NCBI RefSeq assembly: GCF_020991475.1
Contig: NZ_JAJMPA010000001.1
Coordinates: 2,046,001-2,110,000, forward strand
Length of the DNA: 64,000 bases
Source: Pedobacter sp. MC2016-14
Lineage (GTDB): Bacteria > Bacteroidota > Bacteroidia > Sphingobacteriales > Sphingobacteriaceae
Direction of reading: 5' to 3'
The stretch's first letter is position 1, and the number at the start of each line of letters is the position of its first letter. Below, one piece after another: positions 15,194 through 23,711 of the stretch. Under the pieces are notes generated by a model. It saw only the letters and a list, made by a program, of their open reading frames with translations. It searched no databases and had not been told where the DNA came from. The position numbers were made by a program, and so were the translations under genes.

Positions 15194-18100
15194 ATGATAA
15201 TCTTAAATAAAGCCATGCGCAATTTTACAAAAAAAAGTGTAATTAAACTACTATATAAAATGTCGAGATTAACCTTTCTGTCCATTCTCATGTCCCTCAT
15301 TACAACGGGATTATTGATGGCGTCTGGCGTTAAATCTCAAAACCTTCGGGAAGCGAAGGTAAAAATGAACAACAGCAGCCCTTCTCTTGAAAGCCTGTTT
15401 GCAGATCTGGAAAAACAATCTGGTTTTAGCTTTTACTTTGCCGAGGAAATTGGCAAAGTAAAAACAGATGGCTTATCAAAAAAGACAGCCAGTTTGTACG
15501 ATGTACTTAAAGAACTGTCCAATAAACATCAGCTAACATTTAAGCAGTCGGAATGGATGGTGGCCATTACAGCCCAACCTAAACCGGGACGTATCTCTGG
15601 TAAAGTGCTTGACGATAAAGGAGAGATCCTTCCAGGCGCCAGTATTAAAATTGTGCAGACTGGACAAGCTGTACAGAGTACTGTTGATGGGAGTTACAAT
15701 TTAAGCCTTGCTTCTGGAACTTATACCATTGAAGTGAGCTATATTTCTTTTCAAACCAAGCGCATTACAGATGTTGTGATCAAGGCTGGGCAGCTCACCA
15801 ATCTCAATGTAGTACTAAATGCGACCTCAAGTACTTTAAACCAGGTGGTGGTAACGGGTAGCTATAAGAAAGAAAGTGTGGCTGCGCTTTACACTCGCCA
15901 AAAGAACGAGGCCGGTATTTCTAATGGTCTGAGTGCTGAACAGATTGCTGTACTACCAGATAAAAATGTGGGCGAAACACTCAAAAGGATCTCCGGAATT
16001 AGTACTACAGATAACCGTCGTGTAGTGATTAGGGGAATAGCAGAGCGTTATAACCTGGCCATGATGGACGGCGCAACCTTGCCAAGTACTGATGTACAGG
16101 TGCGCGACTTTGAATTTGACATTGTGCCGAGTAACCTGATTGACAATGTGGTGGTGTCTAAAACAGCAACACCTGACATGAGTTTTGGCTTTGGTGGTGG
16201 ATTGGTGCAGATCAGCACCCTTGCAGTACCAGATAACAATTTTACTACTTTCAGCTTTGGTGGTAAATATGTTAACGGAAGCACAGGTAAGGATTTTCTG
16301 GGTTATGGTCGCGGTAAAAACGACTACCTTGGATTTGATGATGGCAGCCGTAACCATTTCCCCAAGGACCTGATGATTTTTAACCAGGGAAACTATAACC
16401 CAACAGTCCCAAACGCAATACCTTCACCAGGTGTTACACTAATTACGCCGGCCATGATTGCAGAACAGAACAAAAAGATAGGTGGCTTAGAACGTTTGGG
16501 TACGAGAACTTACAAAACTTTGCCGGGACAGAATTATCAATTTAGCCTTGGACGTAGCTATCTGCTCAAGAACAGTCGCCTGGGTTTTGTAGGCTCTATC
16601 AGCTATCGCAATGAGCAATCAATAGATAACATCTCTCATTTTGGCCGCGGGGTCTGGGAAAAAATAGGCAACCCGTCTTATGATACACAGACTGGACAGG
16701 AAATAGAACCTACGTTTGCGAACCAATATAATTTTAATACGAGTTGGGGAGCACTTTTTAACCTGGGATGGAACTCTAAAAATCACAAAATCACGTCCCG
16801 AAATTTTTATTCCCGTGTTTTTAACAACCAGTTTTCGCGCATAGTGGGTTTTGGTAATGACATCGGTTTTGGAAAAGACTTGCCTGCTATCCGTGAATAT
16901 GATCGTCCGAAGTTTATTGATCTGTTGCAGAACAGAGTGAACGGCGAGCATACTTTTGGCGACTTCCGTTTAGACTGGAATGTTTCGCAAAGTAGGTTGA
17001 CCAACCTGGAAAAGGATGCCGTAGAAGCATGGTTGGCCCCAACTAAGACATTGAATGCTACAGTCTATAACGTTATGCCCAGTGCTTATAATAGCGCCGG
17101 GGCCGGGACATTTAATAGGGCGCAGTACCTTTACGAAGAAACCAATAGGATTGCGGAAGGTGCGTTAAGCTACCGTTTTAACCTGTTAGGCCAGAAACAA
17201 ACTGCTAAGTCTGGTTACCAATTTCTACGCCGCGAAGGTACCTACGACTGGACAGTGTTGCCAATTAGTACGGTACAAGGGGGCGCATTCGCTTATTTGC
17301 CTGTACAGGACTGGGGTAAGTACCTGGATTTTAACGACCCGCTAAAGGATCTGTTTTATTATCCCGCCGGTTTTTCGCAGAACGGCTACAAGGGTAGAAA
17401 TACCAATCAAGCCATTTTTGGGATGTTGGACAACCATTTTACAAGTTGGGCACGCCTGGTATGGGGTCTTCGTGCGGAATACTATAAGTATGAGCGGTTA
17501 AAAAATGGTGCAAACGACATTGCGATTACCGAGCAGATCAGACAAAGCGAACAACTTCAATTTGTTGATCCGGAAACGGGTAAGATTGTGAGTGCTTTTG
17601 CCGATCCTGAAACGGAAGAAAAAACCTGGCATTACCTGCCTTCGGCAAACCTGACACTTACTCCGTTAAAGGATTTGAATGTCCGTGCCGCTTATTCACG
17701 GTCGGTTGTGAGACCTGCACTGATTGAAAATTCCCGAATGGTTCGTCTTGATCCTGCTATTGGGGCTTATCGCCGTAATGAAGGTGTACTTTCTACATTG
17801 ATTGACCATTATGACCTTCGTCTTGAGTGGTATCCGAAACCCGGAGAAGTCATCTCCTTCGGTTATTTTCATAAATACTTTGATAAACCAGTGGAACTGT
17901 ACCGGACCCAGATTGATGCCAGCATGCGGGTGTATGTAACCACTCAGAACTCGGAATGGGCAAAGGTAGATGGCTGGGAGTTTGACGTTCGCAAAAGCCT
18001 GGGTTTTATAACACCAACATGGAAATTCCTGGACAATGTGTATGTAAGCGGAAACCTGACCTTGCAAAGTTCGGAAGTGCAGGCCAGCGCGTTCCAGGGT

Positions 18101-18673
18101 AAAAGTATGGCTAGTGATAAGTATGGCATAAACTATGAATACCGTACTAAGGTGTTACAAAAAGAGAAAAGGCCGCTGTATGGACAGGTCCCTGTATTGT
18201 ACAATTTGGGACTGCAATATGATGGAAACCGGCTCGGCGCCAATGTTGCTTTTAACCATATGGGCTACAAGACCTTTACAACGGGCTTAACACCGGATAT
18301 TGTAGAATATGAACGTCCAAGAAACCAGTTGGATGCGCAATTGAGCTATCGCTTTTTAAAGAGCAGAAAGCTGCAAACAAAATTGAACATGAGCAACCTG
18401 TTTAATAATCCTTATCGTTTTTACATCAACAGCAATGATACTTATAAGCTATTGGACAAATGGAAAGGCATGGCAATGTCGGCAATTAGTGCAACTGGTG
18501 TATCTGACTGGGCCGATATCTATGAATGGAAATATGGCTTTTCGCAGAAATACGAGGAAGGTTATTACGAGACTTCGGCAGACGGGAAGACTAAAACGCG
18601 CATTGGCGATAAAGATACTTTTACGCGTAGAGTCGGCACTTCGTTTAGCCTTTCTGTTTCTTACTCTTTCTAA
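15194..18673 (+). CDS. TonB-dependent receptor with STN signalling domain
   Basis: This 1159-residue protein has a long N-terminal signal region ending near residue 48, an STN (secretin/TonB short N-terminal) domain at about 52-120, a carboxypeptidase-regulatory-like domain at about 131-215, a plug with RG-I-A-ERYN near residue 280, and a barrel ending SLSVSYSF. The STN domain marks it as the ligand sensor that signals to the FecR at 14095 and the sigma factor at 13395. Its plug motif matches the 7745 receptor, so the two probably share a ligand class. Two lipoproteins follow in the same operon (24-bp gap). The first ATG (15194) is used here; one at 15224 is also possible. Confidence 0.92.
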   Translation: MIILNKAMRNFTKKSVIKLLYKMSRLTFLSILMSLITTGLLMASGVKSQNLREAKVKMNNSSPSLESLFADLEKQSGFSFYFAEEIGKVKTDGLSKKTASLYDVLKELSNKHQLTFKQSEWMVAITAQPKPGRISGKVLDDKGEILPGASIKIVQTGQAVQSTVDGSYNLSLASGTYTIEVSYISFQTKRITDVVIKAGQLTNLNVVLNATSSTLNQVVVTGSYKKESVAALYTRQKNEAGISNGLSAEQIAVLPDKNVGETLKRISGISTTDNRRVVIRGIAERYNLAMMDGATLPSTDVQVRDFEFDIVPSNLIDNVVVSKTATPDMSFGFGGGLVQISTLAVPDNNFTTFSFGGKYVNGSTGKDFLGYGRGKNDYLGFDDGSRNHFPKDLMIFNQGNYNPTVPNAIPSPGVTLITPAMIAEQNKKIGGLERLGTRTYKTLPGQNYQFSLGRSYLLKNSRLGFVGSISYRNEQSIDNISHFGRGVWEKIGNPSYDTQTGQEIEPTFANQYNFNTSWGALFNLGWNSKNHKITSRNFYSRVFNNQFSRIVGFGNDIGFGKDLPAIREYDRPKFIDLLQNRVNGEHTFGDFRLDWNVSQSRLTNLEKDAVEAWLAPTKTLNATVYNVMPSAYNSAGAGTFNRAQYLYEETNRIAEGALSYRFNLLGQKQTAKSGYQFLRREGTYDWTVLPISTVQGGAFAYLPVQDWGKYLDFNDPLKDLFYYPAGFSQNGYKGRNTNQAIFGMLDNHFTSWARLVWGLRAEYYKYERLKNGANDIAITEQIRQSEQLQFVDPETGKIVSAFADPETEEKTWHYLPSANLTLTPLKDLNVRAAYSRSVVRPALIENSRMVRLDPAIGAYRRNEGVLSTLIDHYDLRLEWYPKPGEVISFGYFHKYFDKPVELYRTQIDASMRVYVTTQNSEWAKVDGWEFDVRKSLGFITPTWKFLDNVYVSGNLTLQSSEVQASAFQGKSMASDKYGINYEYRTKVLQKEKRPLYGQVPVLYNLGLQYDGNRLGANVAFNHMGYKTFTTGLTPDIVEYERPRNQLDAQLSYRFLKSRKLQTKLNMSNLFNNPYRFYINSNDTYKLLDKWKGMAMSAISATGVSDWADIYEWKYGFSQKYEEGYYETSADGKTKTRIGDKDTFTRRVGTSFSLSVSYSF

Positions 18674-18697
18674 ATATCAAATCATAAAAAAATAAAG

Positions 18698-19489
18698 ATG
18701 AAACTTACAAATATATTTTACAGCATACTAATGGGAGCCTTCCTGTTATTGCTAGCTGCCTGCGACAAAGGCAAGGACGATTTTTTGTATAAGGGCGATA
18801 TGCTGCCTATTACCATAAAAGGCTATAATGGAAGCTCAGGAAACCTTGAAATAAAGGTCGATACAATTAAATTCAAGTCAGAGTTTCCGAGGGGCTCTTC
18901 TAACCTGAGCGATGCATATACGTTTCAAGCCAACGAGAATAGTGTTAAGGTTACTGTAACTGAAAAAGCAACAGGTAAGCTGGTGCTGGAAAAGGAAATA
19001 AAAAAGGAAGATGGCCCCGCAACCATCAGTTTCTTTTACCTGGATGGAAAAGTTAGTGATATGCCGGAGATTCCAGCCGTTGAACCCGGTAAGCTCAAAA
19101 TCAGCTACATGTTTAAGCCCACACTCACTGGTTACAGCCAGCCTGTAGATATTGCATTGATCAAATATTACTTTACGCCTAAAGTAGCGGAAGAGATCAC
19201 AAGGATAAGAAATGTAAAGCCTAATGAGTTTAGTGAACTGATCACTATACCAACCTTTTCTACGGCATCACAACCTTATAATGGGCAGAATACTTCTGTA
19301 TTATTCCTTGTCTATATTTACAAAGCTGGTACGAATGAATTTTATACCGAGGGTACCGGATACACCTGGCACGTTACTTCTTCAACGGCGCCTAAGCCAG
19401 CAGCTTCGGCGGCGGCTTCCAAGTTGTACATATTCAGTGAAAGCCAGGCAGCGAACAGTATAAGATTTATAAAAGATTTGGAACTATAA
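18698..19489 (+). CDS. Lipoprotein with NGYNG-type repeat motif (tandem paralogue 1)
   Basis: This 263-residue protein has a lipoprotein signal (LLLLAAC, Cys near residue 22). The mature part opens with a segment containing ITIKGYNGSSGNLEIKVDT, and later has FFYLDGK. Both blocks recur at matching positions in the next gene, so the two are tandem paralogues. No known domain was recognised. They occupy the place that SusD has in SusCD operons, so I infer surface or periplasmic binding partners of the 15194 receptor. A Pro/Ala-rich stretch (residues about 229-245) near the C-terminus may be a linker. Confidence 0.85.
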   Translation: MKLTNIFYSILMGAFLLLLAACDKGKDDFLYKGDMLPITIKGYNGSSGNLEIKVDTIKFKSEFPRGSSNLSDAYTFQANENSVKVTVTEKATGKLVLEKEIKKEDGPATISFFYLDGKVSDMPEIPAVEPGKLKISYMFKPTLTGYSQPVDIALIKYYFTPKVAEEITRIRNVKPNEFSELITIPTFSTASQPYNGQNTSVLFLVYIYKAGTNEFYTEGTGYTWHVTSSTAPKPAASAAASKLYIFSESQAANSIRFIKDLEL

Positions 19490-20304
19490 TGATTAGCACA
19501 ACAATGAGACATACAAATAAACATCTTAAATTATCAGTACTGCTTCTATTTTTATCTATGGCATTTATGGCCTGCAATAAAGAAAATATAGAGGCAGAAA
19601 AAGCCATGCAAATTATAGTGAACGGTTATAATGGAGGTTCGACGGATCTGGAAATGAGTGTTGACACTACTTTATATGGTACTGGTATAGCTAACGGAGG
19701 GTATCTTTTTAAGCCAGGATCTATTATGGGGGCCAGTATTGCCTACAAGTATGCCGGGCAAAAGGAGCGGATGTTTACGCTAACGGAAACGGGGACTAAA
19801 AAAGTACTGCTTAGCCGCCCCCTTCCGGCCACGGGTACAAAAGCAATGTTTAATTTTATTTATCTTGATGGCAAGGAGCTGGAGATCAATCCTCCAACTT
19901 CAGATGCCAATATCAATAAACTGGGCTTTTATGTGCAGTATACAGATAGTGATGCACCTTTTGATGTTTTTTTGTATAGAAGGGACAACACAACCGGACA
20001 GGAATACAGGCACTATCTGGTTAAGAATTTACGGCCTAAAACCTGGATTTATTTCGATTATATTGCAGCGCCCGATTTTGGGAGCAGTAGTTTACTGGGT
20101 AATTCCAGTATCCATTTTACCAAGGCCGGAACCACAGACCAGTGGGCATTTGAGGATAATGAGGCATTAAGTAAATATAGTGCAGCTTCAATGAGCTTTC
20201 CGCTATCGGGTGAAAAAGGACTGGTACAACCGTACTTCTTTGCCCATAATTTTGGCTTATTGAACCGTTCAAGACTGTTTTTCTATCCGGATAGACAATG
20301 GTAA
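19489..20304 (+). CDS. Lipoprotein with NGYNG-type repeat motif (tandem paralogue 2)
   Basis: This 271-residue paralogue of the preceding protein shares IIVNGYNGGSTDLEMSVDT and FIYLDGKELEI. The lipid cysteine follows AFMAC near residue 29. The start at 19489 overlaps the upstream stop as TAATG, which suggests coupled translation; an ATG at 19504 would give a more typical signal peptide (MRHTNKHLKLSVLLLFLSMA). Its end is convergent with the phosphatase gene at 20322 and shares a terminator hairpin with it. The ligand is unknown. Confidence 0.85.
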   Translation: MISTTMRHTNKHLKLSVLLLFLSMAFMACNKENIEAEKAMQIIVNGYNGGSTDLEMSVDTTLYGTGIANGGYLFKPGSIMGASIAYKYAGQKERMFTLTETGTKKVLLSRPLPATGTKAMFNFIYLDGKELEINPPTSDANINKLGFYVQYTDSDAPFDVFLYRRDNTTGQEYRHYLVKNLRPKTWIYFDYIAAPDFGSSSLLGNSSIHFTKAGTTDQWAFEDNEALSKYSAASMSFPLSGEKGLVQPYFFAHNFGLLNRSRLFFYPDRQW

Positions 20305-20309
20305 ATTCA

Positions 20310-20339
20310 TTAGCATCCTACCTATCGGTAGGGTGCTAA
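20310..20339. terminator. Bidirectional hairpin between convergent genes
   Basis: TTAGCATCCTACC (20310-20322) pairs with GGTAGGGTGCTAA (20327-20339) over 13 bp with one G-U pair and a 4-nt loop. It spans the 17-bp gap and the last codons of the minus-strand phosphatase, so it can end transcripts from both sides. Confidence 0.75.
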
Positions 20340-22178
20340 TACTTTAAGAATCTTTTTAAAGATCTCTGTATTTTGATAGGTACCTCTAAATTCAGAAGAC
20401 TGTGGGCCGTATGCAAATACCGGCACCATGATATTGGTATGGTCATTGGTGCTAAATTCGCCCTGGATCCTGCCATCAGCAGCCGAAGCTTCTAAGAGCG
20501 TTAATCCTCCGGTTTCATGATCGGCAGTAACTACCACTAAGGTCTCGCCATCATGATCTGCAAATTGTATAGCGGCGGATACCATTTTGTCAAAATCATG
20601 CAGTTCCGTAACCACATATTTTAAATCGTTACTGTGTCCTCCGTAATCAATTTGAGCACCCTCGGCCATGATGAAGAACCCTTTTTTATTAGTTAACAGT
20701 GCAATGGTTTTTTTAAGCGATTGTACCAGCATATCTCCCCGGCCATCCTTTACCGGACGCGTGGCTGAATCTGGAAGTAAAACCAATTGTTTGCCATTAC
20801 TTTGTTTGTTGAATTCTTCTATAGAACCATTTAAGGTATAGCCTTTGTTTTTAAGCCTTCCCATTAAGGAGGCATCCGGGTTTTCTAAAAAGCTTTTCTG
20901 GTTTGATCCCACCAGTACGTCCACATGTCCGTTTAAAAAATCTTTTGCAATGGCCTTGCTGTAACTTCGGTCTGACTGATGGGCATAGAAAGCGGCAGGT
21001 GTAGCATCAGTAATGTCTCCTGAACTAATCAGGCCACTTTTAATTCCATAGCCGGCTAAGGTGTCTGGAAGGTTGGTCCTTGGTTTACCATCTGTACCCA
21101 TCCCAATGTAACGGTTGTTTGTTTTTTCGCCCATTGCCATTGCAGACCCACCAGCGGCAGAATCTGTATTTCCGGAGTTTGCAGCGCCTGTTTGTGAAAA
21201 GCCGCTGTTTTGCATCCTGGTCATGTTCAGGTCTCCATGGTTGGCAATCCAACCGGCGTGGATTTGTGCCAGGCCCATGCCATCGCCAATCAACAGGATT
21301 ACATTCTTAACTCGCTTTTTAAGCCCGTCAACTTTATAAGATGGCGTATAAACCGGGTAAGCTATTGGATTTGTATAGGTCAGTTTATCTCTACCGGTAT
21401 AAAAATCCCGTAGTTTTTCCGGTACATCTGTATTGATCCAGTCTACACCAAGTTTTTCCAGTTCAACCCATGTATTCGGACTATCCTGGCTGGCCCAAAA
21501 CCTGAAAGGTTTTTTCATTTGGTGTGCCTGATCAATTACTGCTTTTAATTTAATTGCATCGCCAGGTGTTGGTGTGCCCTTACCATTCCAGTCGGTGTAG
21601 TTTTTCAGGTCATCGCTAATCATGGCAACCTGTTTCAGCTGATCGGCGGTATACTTGACATTTGGACGTCCATCAAAAGAAATATAATCTGGATAGTTTT
21701 TAAATGCTGCAGGTACAGGCATATCTCCGCTGATGGCAATTTGTATGGCATCGGGATTTTTGCTGCTGTTAAAGGTATTGTTATAAGCTTTTAATTGGGC
21801 AATTAACACAGGAAGCACATGTTGGTAGTCGGTTTTTATGTCTACCACCAATTGCAGTTTCATACCTGCTTTTGCATAAGGTTTGTTGCCGTTTTTAGCA
21901 TAAAGCTTTGCCAGGGGTTCCAGGTATAACTTTTTTAAGGTTGCATCTTCAGTAATTTCGGTAGTATCGTGCGCTACATAGAGCTGACCATTTTTTAAAA
22001 AAACATCAGCCTCTATAGAACCCATACCCGCATAATATGCTTTCAGCAGGGGGATGTTTTGGTGATAGTCGTTGTGACTGTGTCCGCTATTGGGAGACAA
22101 TACAGACTGAGCCCCTGCCTGCAGGGAAAATAGCAGGCAAAGGCTCAATGTGTATTGGAATAGATTTTTAATTACCAT
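20322..22178 (-). CDS. Fused phosphodiesterase-like and alkaline phosphatase protein
   Basis: This 618-residue exported protein (signal peptide to about residue 23) has two enzymatic modules. Residues about 28-255 resemble the PI-PLC/glycerophosphodiester phosphodiesterase barrel (GHSHNDYHQNIPLL near residue 31, SIEADVFLKNGQLYVAHD, WINTDVP). Residues about 285-615 are an alkaline phosphatase: metal site LLIGDGMGLAQ, nucleophile serine in NTDSAAGGSAMAMG, and metal histidine in TADHETGG. A two-step release of phosphate from phosphodiesters is the natural reading. It is last in an operon with SusC and SusD; its ATG overlaps the susD stop by 7 nt, implying translational coupling. Confidence 0.93.
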   Translation of the reverse strand: MVIKNLFQYTLSLCLLFSLQAGAQSVLSPNSGHSHNDYHQNIPLLKAYYAGMGSIEADVFLKNGQLYVAHDTTEITEDATLKKLYLEPLAKLYAKNGNKPYAKAGMKLQLVVDIKTDYQHVLPVLIAQLKAYNNTFNSSKNPDAIQIAISGDMPVPAAFKNYPDYISFDGRPNVKYTADQLKQVAMISDDLKNYTDWNGKGTPTPGDAIKLKAVIDQAHQMKKPFRFWASQDSPNTWVELEKLGVDWINTDVPEKLRDFYTGRDKLTYTNPIAYPVYTPSYKVDGLKKRVKNVILLIGDGMGLAQIHAGWIANHGDLNMTRMQNSGFSQTGAANSGNTDSAAGGSAMAMGEKTNNRYIGMGTDGKPRTNLPDTLAGYGIKSGLISSGDITDATPAAFYAHQSDRSYSKAIAKDFLNGHVDVLVGSNQKSFLENPDASLMGRLKNKGYTLNGSIEEFNKQSNGKQLVLLPDSATRPVKDGRGDMLVQSLKKTIALLTNKKGFFIMAEGAQIDYGGHSNDLKYVVTELHDFDKMVSAAIQFADHDGETLVVVTADHETGGLTLLEASAADGRIQGEFSTNDHTNIMVPVFAYGPQSSEFRGTYQNTEIFKKILKVLAPYR

Positions 22179-23695
22179 CCAAAGTTTTGTTTAATTACAC
22201 CACCACTGTTATCAATTTCCTTTTGAGGAACAGCCCAAACGCCATGAATTAGTGGGTCGAAAGTACGGGCAGGCCAGTTTACCGTGCCATCAAAATCATG
22301 TAACGGCTTAGCGTAAGTTGCTTCTGCATCGCCCCATCTTACCAGGTCACGGTGACGGTCGGCCCATTCACCTGCCAGTTCATTTCTGCGTTCACGTTTA
22401 AGATCTACCATAGTCATTCCTGTTTTTGGTAGAAGTCCGGCACGTACCCTTATGCGGTTTAACTCTGCATCGCCTGCACCAATGCCATCTGCATTTATGG
22501 CTGCTTCTGCTTTAATTAACAACACTTCTGCAAAACGCATCAAAGGAACATTCAGGTCTGTTGTTCCATTGTCTCCGTTAGGATTTACGTGTGTAGGAAT
22601 CGGGTTTGCATAAGTAAATGGTTCCATGTACTTCTTAAACTGATAGTTTGAAGTTGCTCCGGCATCTTTTGTAAAGGTACGCTCAGCACCAAAAAACATA
22701 AATTTATCTCCAGGTTTTAAAATCGTGGCTTCGCGACGCTGGTCGCCGGTTTCGTAAGAATCATAAAGCTCTTTTGTTGGCAAATAGTATCCCCATCCGT
22801 TATAAATTCCCCAGGCTTTATTGGTCAGCATTACACCAGGTAATTTACTTCCCCAACCTGTACCGCCACCATTTGGTGTACAAACAACCGACCAGATGTA
22901 TTCTTTAGACCAGTTGTTTGATGCTTTAAATACATCTGCAAAGCCAGTTAGTACAAGGTCATGGATGCCCGCGCCAATTACCATATCTGCATACTTTTTA
23001 GCATTTACATAGTCTTTTTTATACAGGTACACTTTTGATAAATAAGCCCATGCAGCTGTTTTGTGCGCCTTTCCGTAGTCGGCTGGGTTCATTGCGCTAA
23101 ACAGCGGGCAATTGTCTGCCGCCTTTAAAAACAATTGAATGATGTAATCGTAATTTTCATTTACGTTGGCCGCTCTTGGCACAGCAACGGCCGGATTAGA
23201 TTCTGGCGTTACAATTGGAACGCCTGCTTTTTCATTGCCATAGTTGGCTGCCAATTGAAAGTAAACCAAACCAGCATTAAAATAGGCATCGCCAATAATT
23301 TGTTTTTTTAGCTGCTCATCCATTACAATGCCAGGAACATTTTTGATAATGTCATTGGCTTTTTTGATAATGGAGTAGCGCATTGACCATTGCGATTCTG
23401 TATAACCACCTCCCAAATAAGTTTTGTTGAAGTTTTTGATGTTATCCGCTTCTGGTTTATTCCTTCCGGTTACCATGTCATCACTGGCGTTGATGAACCA
23501 GAACATTCCACGACCGTAAAAATTCTCGTCGTTATATTCGTTATACATGCCTGCTTCTGCTTTTACGGCATCTTCTTTCGTTTTCCAGAAGTTTTGTGCC
23601 GAAGGGGCACCTTCAGGAGCAATATCCAGTTGTTTGGTACATGAAGCTAAAATGGCTGCAACTGCCAGTACTATATATTTTATATTTCGGTTCAT
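22172..23695 (-). CDS. RagB/SusD family outer membrane lipoprotein
   Basis: This 507-residue lipoprotein (ILASC, Cys near residue 19) has the SusD fold: TPR-like helices (for example AYLSKVYLYKKDYVNAKKYAD) and the C-terminal region with LMRFAEVLLIKAEA and RRNELAGEWADRHRDLVRWG. SusD proteins cap the SusC barrel and bind the substrate. Usual substrates are glycans, but here the third gene encodes a phosphodiesterase-phosphatase, so a phosphorylated ligand such as a phosphoglycan or glycerophosphodiester is inferred. The C-terminus overlaps the phosphatase start. Confidence 0.94.
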   Translation of the reverse strand: MNRNIKYIVLAVAAILASCTKQLDIAPEGAPSAQNFWKTKEDAVKAEAGMYNEYNDENFYGRGMFWFINASDDMVTGRNKPEADNIKNFNKTYLGGGYTESQWSMRYSIIKKANDIIKNVPGIVMDEQLKKQIIGDAYFNAGLVYFQLAANYGNEKAGVPIVTPESNPAVAVPRAANVNENYDYIIQLFLKAADNCPLFSAMNPADYGKAHKTAAWAYLSKVYLYKKDYVNAKKYADMVIGAGIHDLVLTGFADVFKASNNWSKEYIWSVVCTPNGGGTGWGSKLPGVMLTNKAWGIYNGWGYYLPTKELYDSYETGDQRREATILKPGDKFMFFGAERTFTKDAGATSNYQFKKYMEPFTYANPIPTHVNPNGDNGTTDLNVPLMRFAEVLLIKAEAAINADGIGAGDAELNRIRVRAGLLPKTGMTMVDLKRERRNELAGEWADRHRDLVRWGDAEATYAKPLHDFDGTVNWPARTFDPLIHGVWAVPQKEIDNSGGVIKQNFGW

Positions 23696-23711
23696 TTTTC
23701 GTCTTTTAAAA

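Noticed and set aside
15953..16373. Antisense and alternate-frame ORFs inside the 15194 receptor
   Set aside because: They are shadows of the receptor coding sequence, with no start signals or motifs.
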